From NCBI GenBank assembly GCA_004299705.1, contig SCQS01000074.1, positions 1-46,417 on the forward strand: a stretch of DNA of 46,417 nucleotides, written 5' to 3'. Origin of the DNA: Rhodanobacteraceae bacterium. GTDB lineage: Bacteria > Pseudomonadota > Gammaproteobacteria > Xanthomonadales > Rhodanobacteraceae. Position 1 is the first letter of the stretch. Each line of letters begins with the position of its first letter. Shown piece after piece: positions 1-8,849 of this stretch. The notes beneath the pieces were generated by a model. It was not told where the DNA came from. It saw only the letters and a program-made list of their open reading frames with translations, and ran no database searches. The position numbers and the translations under genes are program-made.

Positions 1-444
1 GCGACGCTGCACTCCAACAACGCCGACCAGACCATCGAGCGCATCCTCAACTTCTTCCCCGAGGCCGCGCACAAGAACATCCTGATGAACCTGGCGCTGA
101 ACCTGAAGGCGATCATTTCGCAGCGCCTGGTGGTCGGCAAGGACGGCCGCCGCCGCCCCGCCACCGAAGTGCTGATCAACACCCCGCACATCCGCGACCT
201 GCTGCGCCGCGGCGAGGTGCACGAGATCAAGCTGGCGATGGAACGCAGCCTGGAGGAAGGCATGCAGACCTTCGACCAGTCGTTGTACAAGCTGTACAAG
301 GAAGGCACGATCGACCTGGAAGAGGCGCTGTCGAAGGCCGATTCGCGCGATGGCCTTGCCTTGAAAATCCGCCTTGCCGAAGGCGCGACCGGCAGCGACC
401 TGCCGCAGGACGATCCCTACGGGATGGGCATGTCGTCGATGTGA
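1..444 (+). CDS. pilU: Type IV pilus retraction ATPase PilU, 3' end (partial)
   Basis: This is the C-terminal 147 residues of a PilT/PilU-type secretion ATPase; the start lies before the window. The frame opens at base 1 with ATLHSNNADQTIERILNFFP, matching the conserved His-box region of PilT-family ATPases (TLHTNxA...R) that follows the Walker B motif. Next come QRLVVGKDGRRRPATEVL, the RDLLRRG segment and the EGMQTFDQSLYKLYKEGTI helix. In this family these ATPases form cytoplasmic hexamers that power pilus retraction in twitching motility. PilU rather than PilT is favoured by the long tail after the core (roughly 40 residues ending DDPYGMGMSSM) and by overall resemblance to Xanthomonas-type PilU as I remember it. 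PilT would normally sit just upstream, outside the window. The stop TGA is at 442-444, followed directly by a palindromic repeat that may serve as terminator. Confidence 0.85.
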   Translation, partial: ATLHSNNADQTIERILNFFPEAAHKNILMNLALNLKAIISQRLVVGKDGRRRPATEVLINTPHIRDLLRRGEVHEIKLAMERSLEEGMQTFDQSLYKLYKEGTIDLEEALSKADSRDGLALKIRLAEGATGSDLPQDDPYGMGMSSM

Positions 445-455
445 CCCGGTCGTTC

Positions 456-580
456 ACCCCCTTCCACAGGAAGGGGGTCGATGCGCAGCATCGGGGGGAT
501 GTCGTTCTGAAACTGGCGTGACTTGACGTGCCATCCCCCCGCGCGCTTAAGCGCGCGACCCCCTTCGTACCGAAGGGGGT
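456..580. repeat. G/C-run palindromic repeat cluster, copy 1 (between pilU and sppA)
   Basis: Several nested perfect inverted repeats fill the gap between two convergent genes. ACCCCCTTCC (456-465) pairs with GGAAGGGGGT (469-478). CGGGGGGATG (492-501) pairs with CATCCCCCCG (532-541). CGCGCGCTTAAGCGCGCG (540-557) is an 18-bp palindrome. ACCCCCTTCG (558-567) pairs with CGAAGGGGGT (571-580). The module from CATCCCCCC to GAAGGGGGT recurs at 7826-7868. Both copies sit between convergent genes, so a role as bidirectional terminator or REP-like element is plausible, but that is inference. Confidence 0.8.
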
Positions 581-588
581 ACACGCAA

Positions 589-2439
589 TCAGGGCTGCAA
601 GCGGCAGAAGCAATACGCGTACTCGACCGGCTTGCCGGCGCGCGCACCCTGCAGCCATGAGATTTCCGGCAGCAGCTTCGGCGCGGCCAGCCACCACGAT
701 TTCGGCAGTTGCAGTCCCAGCGACGCCAGCGCGCGCGCCGAGGCGCTGTTGCCGGCGCCGAGGAAGAAGCGTTGCAGGAAGCTGGTGGGCGGCTGGATGT
801 AGGTCACTGCATAGTTGTCGCCGAGCTTGGCATCTTTGGCCACCCAGGCGATGGCATCCTGCAGCCCGCCCAGTTGATCGACCAGCCCGCGCTGCAAGGC
901 TTGTGCGCCGGTCCATACGCGCCCCTGCGCAATCGCGTCGATGTCGGCGTAACTCTTGCCGCGCGCCTTGGCGACGTTGCCGACGAACTGGCGGTAGCCG
1001 GCGTCGATGGTGCTCTGGATCATCGCGCCCAGCGCCGGATCGAGCGGGCGACGCACGTCGAACGCACCCGCGAGCGGCGTGGTGCCTTCGCCGGCGGTGT
1101 TGATGCCGAGCTTGGACAAACCATCAGACGCCGTGAAGTACAGCCCGAAGATGCCGATGGAGCCGGTGATGGTGTCGGGCTCGGCGAAGATGCGATTGGC
1201 GTTCATCGAAATCCAGTAACCACCGCTGGCCGCCATGTCGCCCATCGACACGGCCACCGGCTTGCCGGCCTGCTCGGCCAGCACCACTTCGCGCCGGATC
1301 TGTTCGGCGGCGAACGCCGCGCCGCCGGGCGAATCCACCCGCAGCACGATCGCGCGCACGTTGGGGTCGGCGCGCGCGGCGCGGATCAATGCGGCAGTGG
1401 ATTCGCCACCGATTTTCCCGGGCGGCTGCTTGCCGGGCACGATGTCGCCCTCGGCCACGATCACCGCGACCCGCGGTTTGCCGATCCCGAGATCCACTGC
1501 CTGCGGCAGGTATTGCGCGAGATCGACCGCGCGGAAACCGGTGTCGTGGTCGGTGGCGACGCCGTGCTTCTGCATCATGCGCACGACTTGCTCGCGCGTC
1601 GCGAGGCCATCCACCCAATGCAATTTCAATGCGAGTTGCGCGACGTCGCCGTTGGCCGCGGGAATTTCCGTCGGCAACGCGTCGATCTGCTGGCTCAGCG
1701 TGGCGGGGTCGATGTGGCGCAGCTTGCCGACCTCGTCGAGCCAGGTGTTCCACATGCCGCCCATCCAGTACTTGTCGGCTTCCAGCGCGGCCGTGGATGG
1801 CGCATCCAGGATGAAAGGCTCGGCCGCCGACTTGAATTCGCCCACGCGGAACAGGTGCGCGCTGATGCCCAGCTTGCCCAGCAGGGTCTTGTAGTAGCTG
1901 CGGTAATCGGACAGGCCGGTGATGGAAATCGAACCCGCGGGATCGAGCAGCACTTCGTCCGCGTGTGCCGCCAGCAGGTATTGCATCTGGCCGAAGTGGG
2001 TGCCCCACGCGATCACCGGCTTGCCAGCCGCGCGGAAACGATCCAGCGCCGCGCCGACATCCTCCAGCGCGCCCATGCCGCCGAACTGCAGGTCGGACGG
2101 GTCGATGAGGATGCGCGTGATGCGCGGATCGTGCGCAGCATGGTCGATTGCGGCCACCAGGTCGCGCACCTGCACCTGGCCCACCGGCTGCCCAGAGGCT
2201 TGTGCGATTGCACGCGCGGCCGGGTCGATGCTGTACTGCTCGACCAGCATGCCTTGCGGTTTCAGCAGCAACACCGTGTCGGGGCCGACCTTGGGCGCGC
2301 CGCGCAACGCGAAGCCGAGGATCAACAACACGATGCCGAAGAACACGACGTTGATGATCACCAGCCGCGCGATGTTGATGCCGTGCCCAAGCGCACGCAC
2401 GAACCGTGCAAAGCCGCCGCGTGGAGGGTTATCGGTCAT
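589..2439 (-). CDS. sppA: Signal peptide peptidase SppA, 67-kDa type
   Basis: This is a 616-residue inner-membrane serine protease (S49 family) that degrades signal peptides left after protein export; E. coli SppA is of similar length. A single N-terminal membrane segment (about residues 20-42, LVIINVVFFGIVLLILGFAL) anchors it, with the catalytic part periplasmic. The two tandem S49 halves are visible. The N-terminal half carries the likely catalytic lysine in RVGEFKSAAEPF, and the C-terminal half carries the nucleophile serine in GDMAASGGYWIS, the Lys/Ser dyad described for the family. I chose ATG at 2439 (MTDNPPRGG) over the upstream in-frame start at 2487 because a GGGGAA ribosome-binding site sits 9-10 nt before it. 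The C-terminus (ARAGKPVEYAYCFCRLQP) runs to the edge of a palindromic repeat. It faces pilU convergently. Confidence 0.9.
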   Translation of the reverse strand: MTDNPPRGGFARFVRALGHGINIARLVIINVVFFGIVLLILGFALRGAPKVGPDTVLLLKPQGMLVEQYSIDPAARAIAQASGQPVGQVQVRDLVAAIDHAAHDPRITRILIDPSDLQFGGMGALEDVGAALDRFRAAGKPVIAWGTHFGQMQYLLAAHADEVLLDPAGSISITGLSDYRSYYKTLLGKLGISAHLFRVGEFKSAAEPFILDAPSTAALEADKYWMGGMWNTWLDEVGKLRHIDPATLSQQIDALPTEIPAANGDVAQLALKLHWVDGLATREQVVRMMQKHGVATDHDTGFRAVDLAQYLPQAVDLGIGKPRVAVIVAEGDIVPGKQPPGKIGGESTAALIRAARADPNVRAIVLRVDSPGGAAFAAEQIRREVVLAEQAGKPVAVSMGDMAASGGYWISMNANRIFAEPDTITGSIGIFGLYFTASDGLSKLGINTAGEGTTPLAGAFDVRRPLDPALGAMIQSTIDAGYRQFVGNVAKARGKSYADIDAIAQGRVWTGAQALQRGLVDQLGGLQDAIAWVAKDAKLGDNYAVTYIQPPTSFLQRFFLGAGNSASARALASLGLQLPKSWWLAAPKLLPEISWLQGARAGKPVEYAYCFCRLQP

Positions 2440-2491
2440 GCCTGTGTTCCCCGTTCGATTTGAGTAAGGGTAGCCGTGACGGCGCACGCCG

Positions 2492-3898
2492 TCACCCGAT
2501 CGGCGGCTCCTCGATCACACTTGGAGCCAATGCAAACCGCCGCCACGCATCGCCGCGCGTCTGCGCCACCCAGCGCAGGAACAACAGCACCGCCGCCGCG
2601 GTGAGCCCCGCGATCAGGCCCATCCACATGCCGCGCACGCCGTGGCCCGCGCCGAACGCCAGCCAAGCACCGATCGGCATGCCCACCACCCAATAGGCAA
2701 AAACGGTGATCAACATCGGCATGCGGGTGTCCTTCAAGCCGCGCAGCGCGCCATTCGACACCACCTGGATGCCGTCGGAGAACTGGAAAATGCCGGCCAG
2801 GATCAGCAACTGCGCGGCCAGCGCGATCACCTTGGGATCGCTCGAATAAACGTGCGCGATCGCGTGCGGGATCGACAGCATCAACGTGGCCGACACCGCC
2901 TGCGTCACCAGCGTCAACGCGATTCCCGAGTAACCGGCGTAGCGCACCGCGCGCACGTCGCCGCGCCCGGCCGCATGGCCGACCCGCACCGTCACCGCCA
3001 GCGCCAGGCCCAGCGGCACCATGAAGGTGACCGAAGCCACGTTGATCGCGATCTGGTGGCCGTCGATCGCGACCGTGCCGAGGCGGCTGATCAGCAACGC
3101 CGAGATCACGAACAAGCCCGCTTCCATCAACAGCGTCACCGCCATCGGTACGCCGATCCACAGCAGGTGCTTGAGCGCGTGCCAGTCGGGGCGCTCCATC
3201 CGTGCGAACAGGTTCAGTGCGCGGAAGCGTTTGCCGAATTTCAGGTACGCCGCGAACGCCGCGAGTTGCAGCCACAGCGCCAGCGCGTTGGCGATGCCAC
3301 TGCCCTCCGCGCCCAGCGCCGGCAGGCCGAATTTGCCGTAGATCAGGATCCAATCCAGCGGCACCAGCACCACCAGACCCAGCAACCCGAACAACATCGT
3401 GGGACGGGTCCAACTGGAACCTTCGCACAACCCACGCAGGGCGAAGTAACCGCACAACCCCGGCGCGCCCCAGCTCAGCGCATGCAGGAACGCCTGCACG
3501 TCGGTGAGCAACGCCGGATCGACCCCGATCAGGTGCAGCAACGGTTCGGAATGCCGCGCGCCGAACCACAGTGCGATCGACAGCGCGGCGGCCAACCACA
3601 GCGCCTGCCGGAACAATGGCCCGATTTCGCGGTGCCGGCCCGCGCCATCGAGCTGCGCGACCGAGGGCGACAACGCCATCATCACCCCGACCGCGCTGAC
3701 CAGCCCCAGCACCCAGACATTGGCGCCGACCGCCACCGCAGCCAGGGTGTGCGCGTTGTAATGCCCGGCCAGCGCGATGTCGATCGCGTTCATGCCGACC
3801 GCGGACAGCTGCCCTGCGATCAGCGGCAGCGCCAGCTTCACCGTCGCGCGCAGGTCGCGTGCAAAATGCGCGCGGTCCAAGGATAGAATCAAGGCCAT
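2492..3898 (-). CDS. MATE-family multidrug/toxin efflux transporter (NorM-like)
   Basis: A 468-residue integral membrane protein with about 12 hydrophobic segments in two similar halves, as expected for MATE cation/drug antiporters. Recognisable family sequence includes LALPLIAGQLSAVGMNAIDIALAGHY in the first helix pair, AVGVMMALSPSVAQ, and in the second half ALTLLMEAGLFVIS and LPLGLALAVTVRVGHAAGRGD. These proteins export cationic drugs using Na+ or H+ gradients; the substrate cannot be told from sequence. I start at ATG 3898 (MALILSLDRAHF) because upstream in-frame residues overlap the divergent DUF3667 gene and are low-complexity. Only 13 nt separate this start from that of the divergent gene, so each promoter must lie inside its neighbour's coding region. 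Confidence 0.88.
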   Translation of the reverse strand: MALILSLDRAHFARDLRATVKLALPLIAGQLSAVGMNAIDIALAGHYNAHTLAAVAVGANVWVLGLVSAVGVMMALSPSVAQLDGAGRHREIGPLFRQALWLAAALSIALWFGARHSEPLLHLIGVDPALLTDVQAFLHALSWGAPGLCGYFALRGLCEGSSWTRPTMLFGLLGLVVLVPLDWILIYGKFGLPALGAEGSGIANALALWLQLAAFAAYLKFGKRFRALNLFARMERPDWHALKHLLWIGVPMAVTLLMEAGLFVISALLISRLGTVAIDGHQIAINVASVTFMVPLGLALAVTVRVGHAAGRGDVRAVRYAGYSGIALTLVTQAVSATLMLSIPHAIAHVYSSDPKVIALAAQLLILAGIFQFSDGIQVVSNGALRGLKDTRMPMLITVFAYWVVGMPIGAWLAFGAGHGVRGMWMGLIAGLTAAAVLLFLRWVAQTRGDAWRRFALAPSVIEEPPIG

Positions 3899-3911
3899 TG
3901 GGGACGATCCG

Positions 3912-4958
3912 ATGCAACCCGAAATTTCACCATCGCCAGCACCGCCCGAAACCCCGACGTCCGCGCCGCCCGAAACGTGCGCGAACTGCGGTACGCCGCT
4001 GCAAGGCAAGTATTGCTACGCCTGCGGGCAGCCGGTCAATGGCCTGGTGCGGCATTTCGGCAGCGTGATGAGCGACATCGCCGACAGCGTGCTCAACGTC
4101 GACGAGCGCCTGTTCCGCACCATCGGGCCATTGTACTTCCAGCCCGGCAAACTCACGCTCGATTATTTCGCGGGCAAGCGCGCGCGCTACGTGACGCCGT
4201 TCCGGATGGTGTTCTTCCTCGCGATCGTGGCGTTCTTCGCGGCCCAGTTCACGGTGCGCGCCGGATTCAGCCGCCCCGTCAGTTTTACCACCCCCCGCGT
4301 GGACGGCGTCGCCATCCACACGGCTCCCGCATCCTCTGCGCCACCGGAACACAATCCCTTTGCCGATGGCAACCTCGACTTCGGCTGGGGGGTGATCTGG
4401 AACCGCGACACCAAGCCCTTCAAGGTCGGCTGGCTTCCCGATGCCGCCAACGACTGGTTCAACGATCTGCTCGGAAACGCCCAGGTGCAATTGAACCAGA
4501 TGAACTCGGGCAACTATGCGCAGCGCAACGACGCGGCACACAAGTTCATGCTCGGCATGTTCTCGGCGGCGCCGACCGTGCTGTTCGTGTTGCTGCCGGT
4601 GTTCGCGTTGATGCTGAAGATTTTCTACGTCTTCAAGCGCCGGCTGTACATGGAGCACCTGATCGTGGCCATGCACAGCCACGCCTTCCTGATGCTGTCG
4701 ATGCTGGTCATCATTGCGCTCACGGTATTGCAAAAACTGCTGCTGCCACACGCCGGCTGGTTGGCCGTGCCCTTCGGCCTGCTGTTTGCGGCGGTGTGGA
4801 TCTGGATCTTCGTGTACCTGTGGCTGATGCAGAAGCGGGTGTACCGGCAAGGCTGGTTCATGACCAACCTGAAGTACTGGTGCCTCGGCTTCTGCTACAG
4901 CTTTTTGCTCCTGATCGGGTTCGTGTTCGTGATGCTGCTGAGCCTGACCGGCGCATGA
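3912..4958 (+). CDS. DUF3667 family zinc-ribbon membrane protein
   Basis: 348 residues. A Pro/Ala-rich N-terminus leads into a zinc-ribbon-like knuckle, CANCGTPLQGKYCYACGQ (about residues 21-38, four cysteines). The DUF3667 signature follows: YFQPGKLTLDYFAGKRARYVTPFRMVFFLAIVAFF. A soluble, probably periplasmic or extracytoplasmic loop of about 110 residues then precedes three to four hydrophobic segments at the C-terminus. The function of DUF3667 proteins is not known to me. The start ATG 3912 has a GGGGAC Shine-Dalgarno sequence 7 nt away. Its stop overlaps the start of the next gene (ATGA at 4955-4958), which indicates translational coupling and a two-gene operon. Confidence 0.8.
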   Translation: MQPEISPSPAPPETPTSAPPETCANCGTPLQGKYCYACGQPVNGLVRHFGSVMSDIADSVLNVDERLFRTIGPLYFQPGKLTLDYFAGKRARYVTPFRMVFFLAIVAFFAAQFTVRAGFSRPVSFTTPRVDGVAIHTAPASSAPPEHNPFADGNLDFGWGVIWNRDTKPFKVGWLPDAANDWFNDLLGNAQVQLNQMNSGNYAQRNDAAHKFMLGMFSAAPTVLFVLLPVFALMLKIFYVFKRRLYMEHLIVAMHSHAFLMLSMLVIIALTVLQKLLLPHAGWLAVPFGLLFAAVWIWIFVYLWLMQKRVYRQGWFMTNLKYWCLGFCYSFLLLIGFVFVMLLSLTGA

Positions 4959-5257
4959 TCGTCTACGCCGTCGAGCTTGAAATGGACCAGGCCCTGCGCG
5001 ACGAATACCTCGCGTGGCTGGACGGACACGTGCGTGAGATGCTTGCCTTGCCGGGATTCACGGGCGCCGAAATCCTGGTGCGTACGCAGCCGGCCCCGGC
5101 GGCGGGTCGTTTCATCGTCAGCGCGCACTACCGGCTGCGCGACCGGGCCGCCCTGGACGACTATCTGGCCCGGCACGCCGCCCATATGCGTGCGGCCGGA
5201 CTGGCGCGTTTCGGCGAGCGCGTGCACGCTTCCAGGCAGATACTGGAGTCGCTTTGA
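4955..5257 (+). CDS. DUF4286 family small protein
   Basis: A 100-residue soluble protein beginning MIVYAVELEMDQALRDEYLAWLDGHV, with a central LPGFTGAEILVR motif and a C-terminal Arg/Ala-rich helix. The pattern (beta strand, helix, GF-x-GA strand, HY strand, helix) looks like a ferredoxin-like dimeric alpha/beta-barrel fold and matches DUF4286, a family of unknown function common in Xanthomonadales. Its ATG overlaps the stop of the DUF3667 gene (ATGA), so it is probably translated by re-initiation from that gene. The partner relationship with DUF3667 is inferred only from this coupling. Confidence 0.75.
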   Translation: MIVYAVELEMDQALRDEYLAWLDGHVREMLALPGFTGAEILVRTQPAPAAGRFIVSAHYRLRDRAALDDYLARHAAHMRAAGLARFGERVHASRQILESL

Positions 5258-5561
5258 GCTCCACCCGATCTGCCGTTGTGCACAGCCGCAATCATGGCGC
5301 ATGCAAACCGACCATGGTTAGGCCGAACGCCCTCCATGTACCCTGCGTTTACACATAACTATTTGAATAATATATATAAATCAAAGTGATGAAATTTTCG
5401 CCAACCCGTGTACCGGCCCCATTCCACGAGCCTCACGGCCCGCTTGCTCGCCGTCCTTCCACAACCTTATCCACAGCGATTGTGGATAAGCGTAAAACCG
5501 TCAACGAGTCATTGCGTTACCGGATATTTCTGCAAACCACGACAACAAACCGCGCTAACTG
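5258..5561. other. Intergenic region upstream of priA: AT-rich tract plus inverted DnaA boxes
   Basis: 304 nt without a convincing gene. The striking content is a strongly AT-rich stretch at about 5347-5398 (including ATAATATATATAAATC) in an otherwise GC-rich region, followed about 70 nt later by two consensus DnaA boxes in inverted orientation (5466-5490, listed separately). The AT-rich tract could be the priA promoter or an easily melted segment. Confidence 0.6.
5466..5490. promoter_or_regulatory. Pair of consensus DnaA boxes in inverted orientation
   Basis: CTTATCCACA (5466-5475), a 5-nt spacer GCGAT, then TGTGGATAAG (5481-5490) form a perfect 10-bp inverted repeat. Each arm contains the exact 9-mer TTATCCACA, the highest-affinity DnaA box of E. 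coli. The pair lies 72 nt before the priA ATG. It could be a DnaA-controlled operator for priA, a DnaA titration/reactivation site, or a hairpin in the priA leader. The box match is seen directly; the function is inference. Confidence 0.7.
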
Positions 5562-7769
5562 ATGGCGTTCATGCGCCAATCCGATCCGGCCCCCGCAATC
5601 CTGAAGGTCGCGTTGCCGTTGCCGCTGCGGCAAACTTTCGATTACCTGTCGAACGGCATTCCCGTGCAACCCGGCTGTCGTGTGCGCGTGCCGTTCGGTC
5701 GCAGCCGACGTGTCGGGATCGTGGTGGAAACCGCGATGCACGCGGCGGTCGTCGCCGGGCGCATCAAGCCGATCGAGGCGGTATTGGACGCGCAGCCGCT
5801 GCTCGACGCGGAATTGCTGGCCAACCTGGGCCGCGCCGCGGATTACTGGTGCGGCGCGATCGGTGAAGTGCTGTTCGGCGCCCTGTCGCGGGCCTTGCGC
5901 GAGGATCGTGCGCCCACGGATTTCACTGAAGAAAGATGGCGCGCCACCGCAGCCGGCAGCGCGGCACGCGACGCGCGCACGCGACGCGGCGGTTCCGCCG
6001 CACTGCTGCAGACGCTGGGTGACGAAGCCTTCTCCGCGAGCGAACTCGATACCTTGCTGCCGGGCTGGCGCGCGGCGGCGCGGCGATTGGCGGGAGCAGG
6101 CCTGATCGAACGCACGCAATCCACTGCGGATGCGCCCCATGCGCGCGACGGCGGCGCGCCGGTGCTGAACGACGAACAGGCCGATGCGCTGGCCACGCTC
6201 CTGTCTGCCGGCGAGGGTTTTCATCCCTTCCTGCTGCAAGGCGTCACCGGCAGCGGCAAGACCGAGGTCTACCTGAGGCTTACCGAACGCACGTTGCAGC
6301 AGGGCCACCAGGCGCTGTGGCTGGTACCGGAAATCGGCTTGGTGCCGCAAGCGCTGCGCCGCCTGCGCGCGCGCTTCAACGCACGCATCGCGGTGCTGCA
6401 TTCCAACCTTGCCGAAGGCGAGCACGCGCGCGCCTGGCTGGACGCGCGTTCCGGCGAGGCCGCCATCGTGCTCGGAACACGTTCGGCAGTGTTCGCGCCG
6501 CTGCCCAAGGCCGGCTTGATCATCGTGGACGAGGAACACGACGCTTCGTACAAGCAGCAGGAAGGCTTTCGCTACCACGCGCGCGACTTCGCGCTGATGC
6601 GCGCGCAATCGCTGGGTGTGCCCATTGTGCTGGGCAGCGCCACGCCGTCACTGGAAACGCTGGCGAACGTCGAGGCGGGACGCTTCACGCGACTGCGACT
6701 GCACCGGCGTGTCCACGCGCGCCCGCCATCGCCGGTGCACGTGCTGGACGTGCGCGGCCTCAAGCTCGCGCACGGGCTTGCGCCCGCGCTGCTGGAAGCA
6801 CTGGACGCGTGCATCGCGCGTGGCGAACAGGCGTTGGTGTTCAAAAACCGTCGTGGCTATGCACCGGTGCTGCTGTGCCATGCCTGCGGCTGGCACGCAG
6901 TCTGTCCGAAGTGCGAAAAGCCGCTGACCTTGTACCGCGGGCGCCGGCAATTGCTTTGCCACCACTGTGGCCACACCGAACGCGCACCGGGAAGCTGCCC
7001 GAACTGCCGCGCGGACGCCCTGATCCCGCAAGGCCAGGGCACCGAACGCCTTGAAGAAGCCCTGTCGGCGCGTTACCCGGAAGTGCCGGTGCTGCGCGTG
7101 GACCGCGACAGCACGCGCCGGCGCAACGCGTTCGAGAAATTGCTCGACCGGCTCGCGGCCGGTGGGCCCGCGATCCTGGTCGGCACGCAGATGCTGGCGA
7201 AAGGACACGACCTGCCCAACCTCACCACGGTCGCGATCGTGGGCGTGGACGAAGGCCTGCACAGCGTCGATTTCCACGCGGGCGAACGACTCGCGCAACT
7301 GGTCGTGCAAGTGGCCGGGCGCGCCGGGCGCGCCGACAAACCCGGCGCGGTCTGGCTGCAGACCCACGAACCGGAGCACCCCTTGCTGACGACACTGCTG
7401 CGTGGCGGTTACGACGCCGCCGCGGCATTGCAACTGGGCGAACGCATGGCGTCGGGGCTGCCGCCGTTTTCACACATGGCACTGCTGCGCGCGGAGTGCG
7501 CGCAACGCGATACGGTTGAGGGTTTCATGGCCGCGGCACGTGATGCGCTTGCGCGCCCCGGAAGCAACGGCTTGCTGCGAATCAACGGACCTTTCGCCGC
7601 ACCGATGCCGCTACGGGCGGGCCGGCACCGCGCGCAACTGTTGCTGGAATCCCCGCAACGTCCGGCGCTGCGACAGGCGCTTGCCGAGTGGCTGCCGCGC
7701 CTGCACGCGCTGCCGCAACCGCGTGGCCTGCGCTGGTCGCTGGATGTCGATCCTGTGGATTTGTATTGA
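5562..7769 (+). CDS. priA: Primosomal protein N' (replication restart helicase PriA)
   Basis: 735 residues, the usual PriA length. PriA recognises stalled forks and D-loops, remodels them as a 3'-5' helicase and starts primosome assembly. Order of features: an N-terminal 3'-end-binding domain (LKVALPLPLRQTFDYLSNGIP); the helicase with Walker A GVTGSGKTEVYL (about 227-238), LVPEIGLVPQ, the DEEH box IIVDEEHDASYKQ and VLGSATPSLET; then the zinc-binding insert with paired cysteines CHACGWHAVCPKCEKP and CHHCGHTERAPGSCPNC; and the second helicase lobe with ILVGTQMLAKGHDLPN and VAGRAGR. I keep ATG 5562; ATG 5571 (MRQSDPAP) is an alternative. It is read away from the DnaA-box region and is convergent with rpoH. 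Confidence 0.95.
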   Translation: MAFMRQSDPAPAILKVALPLPLRQTFDYLSNGIPVQPGCRVRVPFGRSRRVGIVVETAMHAAVVAGRIKPIEAVLDAQPLLDAELLANLGRAADYWCGAIGEVLFGALSRALREDRAPTDFTEERWRATAAGSAARDARTRRGGSAALLQTLGDEAFSASELDTLLPGWRAAARRLAGAGLIERTQSTADAPHARDGGAPVLNDEQADALATLLSAGEGFHPFLLQGVTGSGKTEVYLRLTERTLQQGHQALWLVPEIGLVPQALRRLRARFNARIAVLHSNLAEGEHARAWLDARSGEAAIVLGTRSAVFAPLPKAGLIIVDEEHDASYKQQEGFRYHARDFALMRAQSLGVPIVLGSATPSLETLANVEAGRFTRLRLHRRVHARPPSPVHVLDVRGLKLAHGLAPALLEALDACIARGEQALVFKNRRGYAPVLLCHACGWHAVCPKCEKPLTLYRGRRQLLCHHCGHTERAPGSCPNCRADALIPQGQGTERLEEALSARYPEVPVLRVDRDSTRRRNAFEKLLDRLAAGGPAILVGTQMLAKGHDLPNLTTVAIVGVDEGLHSVDFHAGERLAQLVVQVAGRAGRADKPGAVWLQTHEPEHPLLTTLLRGGYDAAAALQLGERMASGLPPFSHMALLRAECAQRDTVEGFMAAARDALARPGSNGLLRINGPFAAPMPLRAGRHRAQLLLESPQRPALRQALAEWLPRLHALPQPRGLRWSLDVDPVDLY

Positions 7770-7870
7770 CATCCCCCTTCGCTCGCGAAGGGGGAATGAG
7801 GGGGATGGCTTTTGCAGTGCGAGGACATCCCCCCGCGCTTCGCGCGACCCCCTTCGTCCGAAGGGGGTAG
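7770..7870. repeat. G/C-run palindromic repeat cluster, copy 2 (between priA and rpoH)
   Basis: CCCCCTTCGC (7773-7782) pairs with GCGAAGGGGG (7785-7794), and ACCCCCTTCG (7847-7856) pairs with CGAAGGGGGT (7859-7868). A GCGCTTCGCGC palindrome lies between. The segment from about 7826 to 7868 matches 532-580 in order and sequence with small changes in the loop and the central palindrome. As at the first copy, the flanking genes are convergent. Confidence 0.8.
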
Positions 7871-7876
7871 TAGCAG

Positions 7877-8734
7877 TCACGCCGCGAACGCGCCCCGCAT
7901 CTTCTTCATCGCATTCGCTTCGAGCTGGCGGATGCGCTCGGCCGACACGCCGTAGTCGTCGGCCAGATCCTGCAGGGTGGCCTTGTCCTCGACCAGCCAG
8001 CGACGGCGGATGATGTCGCGGGTGCGCTCATCCAGTTTCGCCAAGGCGTGCTGCAAGGTGTCGAGTTGGTGTTCTTCCTGGTCGGCGTCGGCAAGCTGCA
8101 GGTACGGATCGGCGCCGTGGTCTTCGAGGTACGCGACCGGTGCGGGCGGCGCGTCGTCATCGCTCTCGGTCGGCGCGTCGAAACCGACGTCGCGGCCAGA
8201 CAAACGCGATTCCATTTCCAGCACCGTCGCCTCGGGCACGCCCAGATCCTTGGCGACCTCGCGCACTTCGGCCATGTTCATCCAGCCGAGGCGCTTCTTG
8301 GACTTGCGCAGATTGAAGAACAACTTGCGCTGGGCCTTGGTGGTGGCAACTTTCACGATGCGCCAATTGCGCAGGATGAACTCGTGCATCTCGGCGCGGA
8401 TCCAGTGCACCGCGAAGCTGACCAGGCGCACGCCATGATCCGGATCGAAACGCTTGACCGCCTTCATCAGGCCGATGTTGCCTTCCTGGATCAGGTCGGC
8501 CATCTGCAAGCCGTAACCGGAATAGCCGCGCGCGACGTGCACCACGAACCGCAGGTGCGACATCACCAGTTTGCGCGCGGCGTCGAGATCCTCGTCATCG
8601 CGGTAACGATGCGCGAGTTGCTGTTCCTCGCCGACGTCAAGCACGGGAATCCGGTGCACCGCGCCGATGTAGGCATCGAGGCTGCCGACCACGCCGGGAA
8701 TCGGCAGATTATTGGCGACCAAGGCTTCGCTCAT
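7877..8734 (-). CDS. rpoH: RNA polymerase heat-shock sigma factor sigma-32
   Basis: 285 residues, the standard RpoH length. The factor directs RNA polymerase to heat-shock promoters. Sigma region 1.2/2 is present: [41 protein letters not shown], then the region 2.3/2.4 stretch [37 protein letters not shown]. The RpoH box [15 protein letters not shown] (about 130-144) separates it from the other group-2 sigma factors. Region 4.2 ends the protein with DEDKATL-type helix-turn-helix sequence, [26 protein letters not shown]. The start ATG 8734 has GAGGT upstream. A good sigma-70 promoter is visible 116 nt before the start. Confidence 0.96.
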   Translation of the reverse strand: MSEALVANNLPIPGVVGSLDAYIGAVHRIPVLDVGEEQQLAHRYRDDEDLDAARKLVMSHLRFVVHVARGYSGYGLQMADLIQEGNIGLMKAVKRFDPDHGVRLVSFAVHWIRAEMHEFILRNWRIVKVATTKAQRKLFFNLRKSKKRLGWMNMAEVREVAKDLGVPEATVLEMESRLSGRDVGFDAPTESDDDAPPAPVAYLEDHGADPYLQLADADQEEHQLDTLQHALAKLDERTRDIIRRRWLVEDKATLQDLADDYGVSAERIRQLEANAMKKMRGAFAA

Positions 8735-8849
8735 GGGTGTACCTCATTGTCTGTATTGGCACTCTGCATGTTCGAGTGCCAAGCCCTCGTGAAGGTTCCC
8801 GCGCGATTCCCGGATCGGAACCGGCTTCGCCGTGAGGGTGATGAACGAA

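Noticed and set aside
709-2463. 584-codon open frame on the plus strand across sppA.
   Set aside because: It is antisense to a clear full-length SppA and has the Arg/His/Gln-rich composition typical of shadow frames in GC-rich DNA.
5258-5561. Chromosomal replication origin oriC.
   Set aside because: Only two DnaA boxes are present, and dnaA, dnaN, rpmH and gidA are absent; a regulatory or titration site is more likely.
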